Positions 35,669-52,169 of a stretch of 64,000 bases of DNA are shown here, one piece after another. The DNA is from Rhodanobacteraceae bacterium (GTDB lineage Bacteria > Pseudomonadota > Gammaproteobacteria > Xanthomonadales > Rhodanobacteraceae), in assembly GCA_027019085.1 (NCBI GenBank), contig JALUXG010000049.1, positions 62,001 through 126,000 of the forward strand, written 5' to 3'. How positions within the stretch are numbered: the stretch's first letter is position 1; every line of letters begins with the position of its first letter. A model generated the notes under the pieces. It was not told where the DNA came from and searched no databases. It worked only from the letters and a program-made list of their open reading frames with translations. The translations under genes and the position numbers were made by a program.

Positions 35669-37747
35669 TCACGGTTGGGTGGCGCCGCCCAGGTAGCGGT
35701 GGAACCAGCCCAGCATGCGTACCAGCACGTCGCGGCGATGCTTGGGGTTGCGGAAGCCGTGGCCTTCGCCCGGATACACCACCAGCCGGGTCGGCACGCC
35801 CAGGGTCCGCAGCGCGTGCCAGAACTCGAACGACTGCGGCGCCGGGGTCTCGCCGTCGTACTGACCGACCAGCACCAGGGTCGGGGTCTTGTTGTTCTTG
35901 ATGAAGTTGATTGCCGAACTTTTGGCGTACACCGCCGGGTCGTCGTACACCGAGGCGCCGAAGAACGGGATCATCCACTGGTCGATGGAATTCTCGCCGT
36001 AATAGCTTTGCCAGTTGGACACGCCCGCGCCCGCGACGGCGGCCGCGAAGCGGTGGGTCTGGGTGGGCGCGAACATGCTCATGAAACCGCCGTAGCTCCA
36101 GCCGGCGATGCCCACGCGCTTGTCATTGACCGGGTAGTGCTTCTCGACCGCGGTGACCCCGGCGAGGATGTCGCGCAGGTCGCCGTAGCCGAAATCACGG
36201 CGATTGGCCCGGGTGAACTTCTCGCCCTGGCCGAAACTTCCACGCGGGTTGGGTTGCAGCACGAAGTAACCCATGGCCGACAGGGCGTTGGCGAAGCGGT
36301 TGCCCCAGGACGGGCGGATCGCATAGGCCGGCCCGCCGTGCACCAGCACCACCAGCGGATAGCTGCGGGCCGGGTTGTAGTGGGCCGGAAGCTGCAGCCA
36401 GCCCTGGATCCGCAAGCCTTCGTTGTGCCAGGTGAGCGAACGTGCCGGACCCCAGATGGGTTGGAGGCCGGCATTGACATCGGTGACCGCGTGCGGTGCC
36501 TGCTTGACCGCGTCGGGCTGACCGTGGCGCAGGGCAAGACGTGCGGCGTAGATCTCCGGCGGCTCGGTGAAGGTGCTGTGGATGAAGGCGATGCGATCGT
36601 GTCCCCGGTTCACGGCAAGCGAGGACATGGCCGATCCGTTGCTGACCGAGGCCGGCACGGTCAGCAGGGTATGCATGCTGGCCGGTCCGGCAGATTTGAG
36701 TTGCATTTCGAGGATGCGCGTGTCGCCACCGGCGAACGCGGAGACCAGCAGGTGATGGTTGCCGGTCCAGTGCAGCCAGCCCGGCGTGAAGTCGATGCCG
36801 GGTGTGACATCCCGCGCCGGGCCGCCAGTTGCGGGCAGCACGTAGATGTCGCCGCCGGTCACGCCCTGGTCGCTCATCAGGCCGCCGATCAGGGCGATGC
36901 GCTTGCCGTCGGGCGAGAAACGCGGCAGGGCGATCTGCAGGCCGTGCAGGGATCCCTTCGCTTTGGCCGGGTCGAGCAGCACACGCGGCGCGCCGTCGAG
37001 CTGCTGCACGTACAACCGGGCCACCCACCAGTTGTTGCGCCCTGGGGGCGGTGCGCCCACGAAGGCCACCTGTTGCGAATCCGGGGCCCAGGCGTATTCG
37101 TACACGAACACGCTCCCGGGCGAGACCAGGCGCAATTCGCCGCTGTAGGCGTTCACGGTGGCAAAACGCTGGTGCTCGACGCCGTTCTCGCCGATGACGC
37201 CGACGCGCGGCTTGACCGCGCTGGTGGCGCCGACAGCGTGGTTGTCGCCGACCACGTAGAGGATGCCCAGCGAACGTCCGTCCGGCGCCCAGTGCACGGC
37301 GTGCACGTAGCCTTCCAGGCGACTGAGCTGGCGGGCGACCGGCTTGCGGGCCCTGATGTCGGCAATATAGATGTTGCGCTGGCCGTCCTTGCCGCCGCAG
37401 CTGGTCAGCATCGCCAGACGCGCGCCGTCGGGGGAGAAACCCAGCTCGCCGGTGCTGCAGGGGTGTCCGTCGTTGGCCGGCAGGCGCACCGTGCGTACAT
37501 CGCTACCATCCACATGCGCGACCTGTACCTTGGTGCCGTCCTTGCCGCGTACGGTCCAGGCCAGCAGCTTGCCGTCGGGCGACAGCGCCACGCTGCCGAA
37601 GCGGCGGGTCTGGCCCAGGGTCTTGAGGATGGTGTCGATGCGCTGGGCCGTGGCGCCGGAAACGCCGGCATCGGCGGCAGCGACGGAAGGCCTTGGAGCG
37701 AAGCCCAGGGCGAGCACGAGCAATACGAGGGGGGCGAAACGTTTCAT
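35669..37747 (-). CDS. Exported S9 family prolyl oligopeptidase-type peptidase
   Basis: 692 aa. Signal peptide MKRFAPLVLLVLALGFAPRP ending near SVAAAD. The first 430 residues form WD40/TolB-like beta-propeller repeats (SVALSPDGKLLAWTVRGKDG; GELGFSPDGARLAML; PRFSPDGKRIALIGG). The C-terminal alpha/beta-hydrolase domain has PLVVLVHGGP, the nucleophile GWSYGGFMS, VLVGQYDGETP with the acid residue and YPGEGHGF with His. The family (dipeptidyl or acylaminoacyl peptidases) cuts short peptides, here probably in the periplasm. Divergent from gltB. Confidence 0.93.
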   Translation of the reverse strand: MKRFAPLVLLVLALGFAPRPSVAAADAGVSGATAQRIDTILKTLGQTRRFGSVALSPDGKLLAWTVRGKDGTKVQVAHVDGSDVRTVRLPANDGHPCSTGELGFSPDGARLAMLTSCGGKDGQRNIYIADIRARKPVARQLSRLEGYVHAVHWAPDGRSLGILYVVGDNHAVGATSAVKPRVGVIGENGVEHQRFATVNAYSGELRLVSPGSVFVYEYAWAPDSQQVAFVGAPPPGRNNWWVARLYVQQLDGAPRVLLDPAKAKGSLHGLQIALPRFSPDGKRIALIGGLMSDQGVTGGDIYVLPATGGPARDVTPGIDFTPGWLHWTGNHHLLVSAFAGGDTRILEMQLKSAGPASMHTLLTVPASVSNGSAMSSLAVNRGHDRIAFIHSTFTEPPEIYAARLALRHGQPDAVKQAPHAVTDVNAGLQPIWGPARSLTWHNEGLRIQGWLQLPAHYNPARSYPLVVLVHGGPAYAIRPSWGNRFANALSAMGYFVLQPNPRGSFGQGEKFTRANRRDFGYGDLRDILAGVTAVEKHYPVNDKRVGIAGWSYGGFMSMFAPTQTHRFAAAVAGAGVSNWQSYYGENSIDQWMIPFFGASVYDDPAVYAKSSAINFIKNNKTPTLVLVGQYDGETPAPQSFEFWHALRTLGVPTRLVVYPGEGHGFRNPKHRRDVLVRMLGWFHRYLGGATQP

Positions 37748-38029
37748 GCGGGAGATTCCGGTGCCTTGAACCTGATGAAACTAGCACAGGCCGCGCGGCA
37801 CCTCCTGTGCCGATGGTCCGGGTGAGCCTGCGGCTCGTGCCCGGGCTGACCGTGCCCTGCGGCAGCCAAAAACCGGGCATAAAGACGTCTATACGTCCAT
37901 TATTCATTTTGACCCGCGTCCCGGACTGTGCTTTAGTGGGGGCTCGCCCCAGGTCCCCGACGACCGGTTCGGTGCGGCTTGTTCTGCAAGCTGCAGGGCC
38001 GCGTCGCCTTTGTTCCGAGTAGAAAACGC

Positions 38030-44510
<6,481 letters not shown>

Positions 44511-45153
44511 TCTTCGGCCTGATCGCCGGCATGGCGTTGATGGTCCAGCCGGCCCGGGCGCAGAGCGGGGACAACGAGATCTATGCGGGCATCGGGACCA
44601 CCGGGGGCACGCTCGGCTACGGGTATGCTTTCGGGGACCATACGGCGGTTCGCATCGAAGGCAATTTCCTGAGTTACTCGCACGCCATCCGCAACGGCTC
44701 CAGCAGGTACAGGGGCCGGCTCAGGTTCCGCACCCTGGGCCTGTACTACGACTTCTTCCCGCTGGGGCCGTTCCGGCTCACCGGCGGCGTGCTGGTCGGC
44801 TCCAGCCGGTTCGAGGGCAGCGAGGTGGTCACCAACGGCACGGTGACAATCAACGGCCAAAGCTACAACGCCAGCGGCGAATGGGTGCGTTCGGCCATCG
44901 ACTTCAAGTCAACGGCGCCGTATCTGGGTATCGGCTGGGGGCACCACCCCGGCTTCGGTCCGGGGTTTTATACCGACGTGGGGGTCCGCATCGGACGACC
45001 GTCAGCGGTCATCTCCGTGTCTCCGGGGCTGCGCCAGGCGGCGGGCAGCGCCAACATTGCCGCGGCCCAGGCCTCACTGCAGCGCAAGGCCGACCACCTC
45101 CGGTTCTTCCCGGTGCTTCGTTTCGGCATCGATTTCCACTGGTGATACCGGAT

Positions 45154-46506
45154 TTAATGCAGCTTGATCTGCGGTCGCGAGCGGCGCGATAGACCGCGCC
45201 CGAACAGGCGGAATGCACGGCGCCTACGGCCGCTGAGGGCAAGCAGGTGCAGCTTGTACAGCGAGTTGTACATCAGCCGCGCGATCAGTCCCTGCACGCG
45301 GAAATTGCTGCCGATCAGCGAACCCATCAGACTGCCGTAGGTGCTGTAGCGACCCAGCGTCACCAGGGAGCCGTAGTCGCGGTAGACATACGGCCGCAGC
45401 GGTTTGCCGGCGATGCGTCGGGGAATCTCCCTGAGCAGGTGTGCGGCCTGCTGGTGCGCGGCCTGGGCGCGTGGTGGCACCGGTGTGTCGTGGCCCTCGC
45501 GCGGGCATTGTGCGCAATCGCCGATGGCGAAGATGTTGTCGTCGCGGGTGGTCTGCAGGGTGGGCCGCACGACGAGCTGGTTGATGCGGTTGCTTTCCAG
45601 CCCGTCCAGATCACGCAGGACATCCGGTGCCTTGACGCCTGCCGCCCATACCACCAGTTCGGCCGGGATGAAGCTTCGGTCGGCCAGCTCGATGCCGTCC
45701 TCGCGCACCCGCTGGACACGCGAACCGGTGCGCGCTTCCACGCCGAGCTTGCCCAGCAGCGCGGTGGCCGCCGCGGCGATGTTTTCCGGCAGCGCAGGCA
45801 GGATGCGTGGTGAAGCTTCGAGCAGGATGATGCGGATGTCCCGCAACGGGTCGATGCGGTCGAGGCCGAAGGCCACCAGTTCGCGTACCGTGTGATGCAG
45901 CTCCGCGGCCAGTTCCGTGCCGGTGGCGCCGGCGCCGACGATGGCAATATGCAATTGGCCGGAACGGATCGCCTCGGGTTGCGCCTGGGCATGCAGGAAG
46001 GCGTTGATCAGGCGCCGGTTGAAGCGTTTGGACTGGTCCGGGGTCTCCAGCGGTATGGCGTGCTCGGCCACGCCCGGGGTACCGAAATCGTGGGTGACGC
46101 TGCCCACCGCGATCACCAGGGTGTCATAGCCGATGCGCATTTCGGGAGTGATCTGCTTGCCTTCGATGTCCCGCGTTTCGCCGATGTGGACTTCGCGCGC
46201 CTGCCGATCGAGACCAATCATGGGCCCGAAGACATAGCGGATACCGTGCCAGTAGGCATGGGCGAGGTAATCCAGCTCATGATCGCCCGGATCCAGGCTG
46301 CCGGCGGCCAGGGCATGCAGCAGCGGTTTCCACAGATGGGTGCGGCTGCGGTCGATCAGCGTGACACTGCCTGTACCTTTGCGGCGGAAGCGTTCGCCCA
46401 GCTGCGTGGCCAGTTCCAGTCCGGCCGCGCCGCCGCCGACGATGACGACGCGGTGTCCGCGATCGGGGGAATGCCGGCGATGTTCGCGCAGGGCGGGCAA
46501 GGACAT
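45154..46506 (-). CDS. ndh: Type II NADH dehydrogenase (NDH-2)
   Basis: 450 aa from the ATG at 46506 (MSLPALREH); the open frame extends 28 codons further. Two dinucleotide-binding folds: VVIVGGGAAGLELATQLGER for FAD and IAIVGAGATGTELAAELHHT for NADH, with FAIGDCAQCP near the FAD site. The C-terminal region (YGSLMGSLIGSNFRVQGLIA; RLMYNSLYKLHLLAL) is the membrane-binding part typical of NDH-2. It oxidises NADH and reduces quinone without pumping protons. It converges on the barrel gene with an 8-bp gap. Confidence 0.92.
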   Translation of the reverse strand: MSLPALREHRRHSPDRGHRVVIVGGGAAGLELATQLGERFRRKGTGSVTLIDRSRTHLWKPLLHALAAGSLDPGDHELDYLAHAYWHGIRYVFGPMIGLDRQAREVHIGETRDIEGKQITPEMRIGYDTLVIAVGSVTHDFGTPGVAEHAIPLETPDQSKRFNRRLINAFLHAQAQPEAIRSGQLHIAIVGAGATGTELAAELHHTVRELVAFGLDRIDPLRDIRIILLEASPRILPALPENIAAAATALLGKLGVEARTGSRVQRVREDGIELADRSFIPAELVVWAAGVKAPDVLRDLDGLESNRINQLVVRPTLQTTRDDNIFAIGDCAQCPREGHDTPVPPRAQAAHQQAAHLLREIPRRIAGKPLRPYVYRDYGSLVTLGRYSTYGSLMGSLIGSNFRVQGLIARLMYNSLYKLHLLALSGRRRRAFRLFGRGLSRRSRPQIKLH

Positions 46507-46660
46507 GCGTACTCCGGTCAGATGTGTTGTACCCGGCGGGCCAGGTGCTGATGTGTTGGTTTTGAGGGCAAGGCTTGTTGCGGACGACACCCATTATTTC
46601 AGGGCAGCGCGCCGGCATTCGTGCCCCTGCGGCAATCTGCCCGTATCGGCATGGTGCCTC

Positions 46661-47239
46661 TCAGGCCAGCGGATTGACGCCGAAGAGAACCTGGTGCAGC
46701 CAGAAAGCGAAAAGTGCCCACAGCGCCACGCCCACGATCACGGTCAGCACGTCACCGCCCACGGTGCCGGGTGGCTGGACGGTACCGGCGGCGCGGTCGC
46801 GCCGTCGCGCTGCGGCGTAGGCGATGATGGCCCACAGCAGGAAACCGCCGAACAGCAGCACGTCGCGCAGGAAGCCGATGGCCAGCAGATGCCCAAAGGC
46901 CCACAGCTTGGCTCCCAGCAGCATGGGGTGGCCGAATTTTGCTTTCAGATGGTTGCGCGGAACGTAGGCGGCGGCAACGAAGATCAAGGCGAGCAGCACG
47001 AACAGGCTGTTGAGATGGCGCAGCGCGGACAGCGATGGATACAGAAGATGCGGGTGCATGCGCGCCTGGCCGAAGCCGATCACGATCAGTACCAGGCCGG
47101 CAAGCGAGACCAGGCCGTACAGGGCCTTCCAGGGCAGGATGCCCATGCGTTCGATGGTGCGTGTCCGCCAGCCGTCGGCGAAGATGCGGATCGAGTGCAT
47201 GCCGAGGAACATGATCAGTCCGAGGATCAGCAGCGTCAT
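46661..47239 (-). CDS. NnrU-like integral membrane protein
   Basis: 192 aa from the ATG at 47239. Five or six membrane helices: LLILGLIMFLGMHSIRIFAD, LYGLVSLAGLVLIVIGFGQA, RHLNSLFVLLALIFVAAAYV, KLWAFGHLLAIGFLRDVLLF and VLTVIVGVALWALFAFWLHQ. The MHSIRIF start and HPMLLGAKLWAFGHLLAIG are typical of the NnrU family, first noted near denitrification genes but also related to isoprenylcysteine-methyltransferase-like membrane proteins. No denitrification genes are nearby. The family C array begins 81 bp upstream of its start. Confidence 0.86.
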   Translation of the reverse strand: MTLLILGLIMFLGMHSIRIFADGWRTRTIERMGILPWKALYGLVSLAGLVLIVIGFGQARMHPHLLYPSLSALRHLNSLFVLLALIFVAAAYVPRNHLKAKFGHPMLLGAKLWAFGHLLAIGFLRDVLLFGGFLLWAIIAYAAARRRDRAAGTVQPPGTVGGDVLTVIVGVALWALFAFWLHQVLFGVNPLA

Positions 47240-47320
47240 GGCAGCTCTCCAGTGGGTGAGATCCGAGTATAGGCCAGCCATGCCGCATGCGCGCGCAGGC
47301 GTATCTTCAATCGCGGCCCC

Positions 47321-47566
47321 GTAGGGCGGGCACCGTCCGCCGTGCCCCAATTCACACATGTCGTAGGGCGGGCACCGTCCGCCTTCCCCGGGTTTGCGTC
47401 ATGGCGGACGGTGCCCGCCCTACGGTTTGCTGCGGTGGGGTGCTCCGTACGCCATTGCCTTGCCGCCGTGACCTGCATGTCACTTCGCGCCCAAGCCCAG
47501 GCCGCGTAGGGCGGACACCGTCCGCCTTCCCCGGGCTTGCGTCATGGCGGACAGTGCCCGCCCTAC
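47321..47566. repeat. Family C REP cluster between the NnrU-like gene and dinG
   Basis: Forward GTAG heads at 47321, 47363 and 47506 and inverted copies ending at 47423 and 47566, forming two converging pairs. The last inverted copy provides the dinG TAG stop (47563-47565). A spacer at 47483-47514 matches the gltD 3' end (43879-43910) with a single mismatch over 32 bases. Confidence 0.9.
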
Positions 47567-49680
47567 GCGACGGCGGGGCGTTCGATGACCCGCGCGAAGG
47601 GCGGCAGCGCGGCCAGCATGCGCTGGCCGTAGCGGCGCACGATCACGCGGCGGTCCAGCAACACGATGCGGCCGCTGTCGTCCTCACTGCGGATCAGGCG
47701 ACCGCAGTACTGGATCAGCAACCGCGTGGCCTCGGGCACGCTGACTTCGAGGAAGGGGTTGCGACCCTGTGCTTCCAGCCACTCGGCGTAGGTGGCGCCG
47801 ACCGGGTCGGTGGGCACGGCGAACGGCAGCTGGGTGACCACTACCGTTTCGCACAGCTTGCCGGGCAGGTCCAGGCCTTCGCCGAACGAGGCCAGACCGA
47901 ACAGCGTGCTGCCGTGTCCGGCTGCGATGGCCTCGGCATGATCGGCGACCAGCTGCGACTTGGCCTTGCTGTCCTGCGCGCGGATGCGGCGAATCTTGTC
48001 GATGGGCAGCAACTGCAGCACGCGCTGCATCTTGCGCCGTGAAGTGAACAGCACCAGGTTGCCGCTGTCCCAGTCCAGCCCGTCCTCCAGCCAGTGGGCC
48101 ACGGCCTCGGCATGCGCGTCGCGGTCGTCGGGAAGGGTGCTCAGGTGCGGGACTTCCAGGCGCGCCTGGCGCGTCAGGTCAAAGGGCGAGGGCAGGCTCA
48201 GCGTCAGTGCGTCGTCGGGCAGGCCCACGGCGTCGGCGTAGCCGCGGAACTGGCCGCCGGCGCTGAGCGTGGCCGAGGTCAGGACCGCGGCAGCGGCGTT
48301 CTCCCACAGCACCTCGCGCAGCAGGAGCGCAGCCGAGACCGACGAGGCGTGGCAGATGACCTGCTGTTCGCCGTCCATGGTGACCCAGCGGGCCAGCGGC
48401 GGCTGGTCGGCGGGATCGTCGGCTGACCAGGCGGTCCATGTGGCCAGCTGATGCCCCAGGCGTTCCAGCGCCATGCCCAGCTCGCGCGCCAGCAGTTCGG
48501 CGGCCGGGCCGCCCTGTTCCAGCTCCACCACCGCGCCACGCACCGCACGCACCCAGCGCACGATTTCGCTGGTCTGCAGCATCAGCGACTGTGCCTGTGC
48601 AATCCAGGCGGCCGGCAGATCGCCCAGCGAGGCGCGCCACTGCGGCTCGATCTCGTGCGCGCCGGGCGTCCAGTGCAGCTTCACCTCGCGTTCCATCGCG
48701 GTCAGCGAGTCGCCCAGTGTGGCCAGCAGTTCGCTGCCGCGCTCGTAGTGCATGCCACCCAGGCGTTCCTTCTCGCAATGCGAGTAGGCGCTGCGTACGT
48801 GGCGATCCAGGCGCGACAACGGATTGGCGGCGTGCGCCAGGTGGGTGTGCGAGGCACCGCGCTCGACCGCCTTGGATGGCAGGTGATGGGCCTCGTCGAA
48901 CACGTACAGGGTGTCGTCGGGACGCGGCAGGATCACGCCGCCCCAGGCGTCATCCTCGCGTGGCATGGTCAGGTCGGACAGCACCAGGTCCTGGTTGGCG
49001 ACCACGATCTCGGCGTCGGCCACGTCGCGACGGGCGGCGAAGAACGGGCAATGATGGAAGTGTGCACAACGGCGCCCGGTGCAGCCGCCGGCGCTGGTGG
49101 TCACCATGCGGCGTACCATCTCCGGTACTTCGGTGGGCGCGGCGTCCATGTCGCCGTCCCACGAGCCGGCCTGGAAGGTGTTGGCCAGGGTCTCCAGGGC
49201 GCGGTTCTCCTCGTCGCGTGGCGGGCGCGACCACAGCGCCATGTCCTCGCCCAGACCCAGCGAGCCTTGTGCGTCGTCGCCGCCTGCGGAGGCCATGCGC
49301 AGGTCGCGCGGGCAGACATAGCGCTGGCGGCCCTTGGCCAGGGCCACCTTGGCTTCCAGGCCGCAAACCTCGAGGTACTGGGGAATGTCGCGGCGCACCA
49401 GCTGCTCCTGCAGCGCCACGGTGGCACTGGCAATCAGCAGTTTCCGGCCCTGCGCGCGAGCCACGGCATGGCCGGCGATCAGGTAGGCCATCGACTTGCC
49501 GGTGCCGGTCGGCGCCTCGATCGCCGCCGCGCCGCCAGGGGTGGCCAGGGCCTTGGCCACCTCGGCCACCATCTGCCCCTGTGCGCGCCGCGTGCGGAAG
49601 CCGGGCAGGCCGGTCTTCAGCTTCGCGTAGGCGGCGCGGATGGCGTCCTTGGTGGCATCGTCGAGCATGATGCCCGGCAT
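47563..49680 (-). CDS. dinG: ATP-dependent DNA helicase DinG-like
   Basis: 705 aa from the ATG at 49680; an ATG four codons in (49668, MLDDATKDA) is also plausible. XPD-type SF2 helicase: IEAPTGTGKSMAYLIAGHAV (Walker A), an iron-sulfur cluster domain (Cys in VCPRDLR, then GGCTGRRCAHFHHCPFFAAR), YVFDEAHHLPS (DEAH), TSATLSAGGQ and a C-terminal IQYCGRLIRSEDDSGRIVLL motif VI. DinG resolves R-loops and other structures in damaged DNA. The stop codon (TAG) is supplied by a family C repeat, which makes the last residues AVA precede GTAG. It is preceded by the DUF3014 gene. Confidence 0.93.
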   Translation of the reverse strand: MPGIMLDDATKDAIRAAYAKLKTGLPGFRTRRAQGQMVAEVAKALATPGGAAAIEAPTGTGKSMAYLIAGHAVARAQGRKLLIASATVALQEQLVRRDIPQYLEVCGLEAKVALAKGRQRYVCPRDLRMASAGGDDAQGSLGLGEDMALWSRPPRDEENRALETLANTFQAGSWDGDMDAAPTEVPEMVRRMVTTSAGGCTGRRCAHFHHCPFFAARRDVADAEIVVANQDLVLSDLTMPREDDAWGGVILPRPDDTLYVFDEAHHLPSKAVERGASHTHLAHAANPLSRLDRHVRSAYSHCEKERLGGMHYERGSELLATLGDSLTAMEREVKLHWTPGAHEIEPQWRASLGDLPAAWIAQAQSLMLQTSEIVRWVRAVRGAVVELEQGGPAAELLARELGMALERLGHQLATWTAWSADDPADQPPLARWVTMDGEQQVICHASSVSAALLLREVLWENAAAAVLTSATLSAGGQFRGYADAVGLPDDALTLSLPSPFDLTRQARLEVPHLSTLPDDRDAHAEAVAHWLEDGLDWDSGNLVLFTSRRKMQRVLQLLPIDKIRRIRAQDSKAKSQLVADHAEAIAAGHGSTLFGLASFGEGLDLPGKLCETVVVTQLPFAVPTDPVGATYAEWLEAQGRNPFLEVSVPEATRLLIQYCGRLIRSEDDSGRIVLLDRRVIVRRYGQRMLAALPPFARVIERPAVA

Positions 49681-49733
49681 TGTCCCACGAGCGTGGTGCG
49701 ATGCGACGTGCATGCACGCCGCATCGCACCTCA

Positions 49734-50573
49734 TCAATGCGTCGTCGTTGTGGCAGGCGCCGCGGGGTGTTTGCCGGTCAGCGCGGCACGGATTGCACGC
49801 AGTTTCGCCAGCACCGCGGTTTCCTGCTTGGGCCCCAGGCGGATCAGGATCTTCTGGCCAATGGCGAGGTTTTCCAGCCTGGGGTCGACAAAGCGGTACA
49901 GGCCACCTGCACCTTCCAGCTTCGGCGGCTTGGCCGGGACCGGAGTCTTGAGGAGCAGGTCCAGCACGGTGACCAGGCGGTCATTGAACTGCGTGCGTGG
50001 ATAGCCGAGCTGGCGCCAGGCCTGCTGGAACAGGGGGTAGGCGTGCACGTAGGCATCCACCAGCGCCTGGGTGTCGAGCTTGTCGAACACGCGGGCGTAG
50101 TGGGCATAGCGCGTGATGTTGTCCGGTGCCATCACCAGCTCGCCGTCTGCCGTGCGCTCGACCCTGAAGCTGCCCGCGGGCGCGCGCACCGGTAGCAGGT
50201 TTTCCGGCAGGTGTCGGCCGGTCAGGGCATTGATGGTGCCGACCATGTGCGCGATCAGGGCATGGCCTGCCAGCAGCTTGCCGGCGCCGGCTGCTCCGAT
50301 CTCCGACAGGGTCTGGTGCACAAGCCCGTCGCTGTCGGCCAGGGCGGGAAGCGGTGCCGAGTGCGCAGGGGCAGCGGTGACGACTGCCTGGGTGATCGGG
50401 TGTTGCACGGGTGGCGGCGCGGTGGCGACGTTCGCGGGCGCTTGCGCGGCCGGTGCCGACGCGAGCGGTGCGCTGGCACGCTGGTGCAGCCACAGATAGG
50501 CACCTGCGGCCAGGGCAACCAGCAGCACGAGAGCGCCGACGATCCATTTGACGTTGGAGTTGGGGGTAGACAC
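49734..50573 (-). CDS. DUF3014 domain protein, single membrane helix
   Basis: 279 aa, starting at GTG (GGAG site upstream). One N-terminal membrane helix (VKWIVGALVLLVALAAGAYL), a Pro/Ala-rich linker (about residues 30-75) and a DUF3014 domain: LVHQTLSEIGAAGAGKLLAG, RHLPENLLPVRAPAGSF and RYAHYARVFDKLDTQALVDA. The C-terminus is Thr-rich and ends TTTTH. Periplasmic protein of unknown function. It ends 53 bp upstream of dinG on the same strand. Confidence 0.87.
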   Translation of the reverse strand: MSTPNSNVKWIVGALVLLVALAAGAYLWLHQRASAPLASAPAAQAPANVATAPPPVQHPITQAVVTAAPAHSAPLPALADSDGLVHQTLSEIGAAGAGKLLAGHALIAHMVGTINALTGRHLPENLLPVRAPAGSFRVERTADGELVMAPDNITRYAHYARVFDKLDTQALVDAYVHAYPLFQQAWRQLGYPRTQFNDRLVTVLDLLLKTPVPAKPPKLEGAGGLYRFVDPRLENLAIGQKILIRLGPKQETAVLAKLRAIRAALTGKHPAAPATTTTH

Positions 50574-50861
50574 GGTCAGGCTCCAGAGTGGGGGCAGTGA
50601 AGGGGACGGGCTGCCATGCCCGGTTTGCCGGCGTATCCGTTTTCAGCGCACGGGTGCATGCCCTGCAACGGTGCCGGCAAGTACCTGTCCGAGCATCATG
50701 CGACAGGCTGGCGGAAATTGCATGAACCGAAGCTCACTGCAGGGAGATGTGGGACCTCGCGATGCGGAGACGGTGCCAGCCTGGGCCACGACCCGGCGTG
50801 TCTGCGGGCACGGTTGGTCAGTGTCAGGCGTCCATGATGGCGATGCAATGACGGGGCGGTT

Positions 50862-52121
50862 TCAGTTTTCTGCGTCCCGGGCCGGTACGTCCGGCCGGGG
50901 TGCATGCAGGCCCCGGGTCAGTCGCCAGGCCCAGGCCAGGCAGGCCATGAGCAGTGCGGCCGCGACCAGGAAGGCCGCACCGGGCAGCTTGTATTGCGGG
51001 CTGTGGATCGACCAGGCGAATACCTGCGTAAACAGGGTCGGGCCGAAGATCCCGGCGAAAGCCATGAGGCTGCTCAGCGCGCCCTGCAGGCGGCCCTGTT
51101 CCTCCGGCGCGATCTGTTGCGTCAGCATCGATTGCGTGGCCGGTTCGGCCAGCCCCCACAGCGCCATCACCGGCACCGCAGCGATCAGCAGCCAGGGCGA
51201 AGCGGCCAGGGCCATCATCAGCATCGACAGCACGCCGAACAGCAGGCCGTACAGCAGCAGGCGGCGATCACCCAGCCGCGGCGCCAGCTTGCCGGTCAGC
51301 CAGGCCTGCACGAAGGCTGAGCAGATGCCGACCAGGGCCAGCACGTAGCCGACCTGGGCCGGACCCCAGTGGTAGCGGAAATCGGTGTACAGCACGAAGG
51401 TGCTCTGCAGCACGTAGTGCGCCAGCTGGCTGAGAAAGACCAGCAGCGCCAGGCCCAGCACCAGCCGGTGCCGGCCGAGGAATTTCAGCGTGCCGATGGG
51501 ATGCGCGGTCTTGAAGTCGAAGCGGGGTGAACGGCGTTCCTTCGGCAGTGACTCGGGCAGCACGAAGAAGCCGTAGCAGAAGTTGGTCACGGCCAGGCCC
51601 GCGGCGACCCAGAACGGCAGGCGGATGTCGATGCCGCCGAGTACGCCACCGAGCGCGGGACCGATCACGAAACCGATGCCGAAGGCCGCGCCGAGCATGC
51701 CGAACGTGGCGGCGCGCCTTTCACGTGGCGTGACATCGGCGATATAGGCGTTGGCGGTACTGAAGCTGGCCGCGGTCAGACCCGACACCGCGCGACCGAT
51801 GAACAGCAGCCACAGCGTCGGTGCCAGCGCCATGACCGCGAAATCGATGCCCAGGCCAAGATTGGACAGCAGGATCACCGGACGCCGGCCGAAACGGTCC
51901 GACAGCGCGCCCTGCACCGGCGAAGCGAAGAACTGGATCGCCGCGAACATGGTGCTGAACACGCCGGCCCAGATGGCGGCACTGGCGATGCTCCCGGTCA
52001 TGTCTTCCAGCAGGTGGGGCAGGACCGGAATGATGATGCCGAACGACAGGATGTCGATCAGCACCGTGATGAAGATGAAGATGAAGGCGGCGCGGCGGCG
52101 GGGGCCGTGAGGAGGCGTCAT
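50862..52121 (-). CDS. MFS efflux transporter, TetA-like (TCR/Tet family)
   Basis: 419 aa with 12 predicted helices. FIFITVLIDILSFGIIIPVL at the N-terminus, the antiporter motif SPVQGALSDRFGRRPVILLS between helices 2 and 3, TNAYIADVTPRERRAATFGM-like GRAVSGLTAASFSTANAYIA, and PATQSMLTQQIAPEEQGRLQ in the second half. These patterns match the tetracycline-proton antiporter subfamily, but many members are of unknown specificity and no TetR regulator is adjacent, so resistance cannot be assumed. Confidence 0.9.
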   Translation of the reverse strand: MTPPHGPRRRAAFIFIFITVLIDILSFGIIIPVLPHLLEDMTGSIASAAIWAGVFSTMFAAIQFFASPVQGALSDRFGRRPVILLSNLGLGIDFAVMALAPTLWLLFIGRAVSGLTAASFSTANAYIADVTPRERRAATFGMLGAAFGIGFVIGPALGGVLGGIDIRLPFWVAAGLAVTNFCYGFFVLPESLPKERRSPRFDFKTAHPIGTLKFLGRHRLVLGLALLVFLSQLAHYVLQSTFVLYTDFRYHWGPAQVGYVLALVGICSAFVQAWLTGKLAPRLGDRRLLLYGLLFGVLSMLMMALAASPWLLIAAVPVMALWGLAEPATQSMLTQQIAPEEQGRLQGALSSLMAFAGIFGPTLFTQVFAWSIHSPQYKLPGAAFLVAAALLMACLAWAWRLTRGLHAPRPDVPARDAEN

Positions 52122-52169
52122 GCCGGCGATGATCGCAGGCTTGGTGATCGGGCGACAGGGGGCGAGGCT

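Noticed and set aside
50574-50861. Gap between the DUF3014 and MFS genes searched for a small gene or RNA
   Set aside because: Only short unconvincing frames and no stable hairpin with a T-tract were seen.
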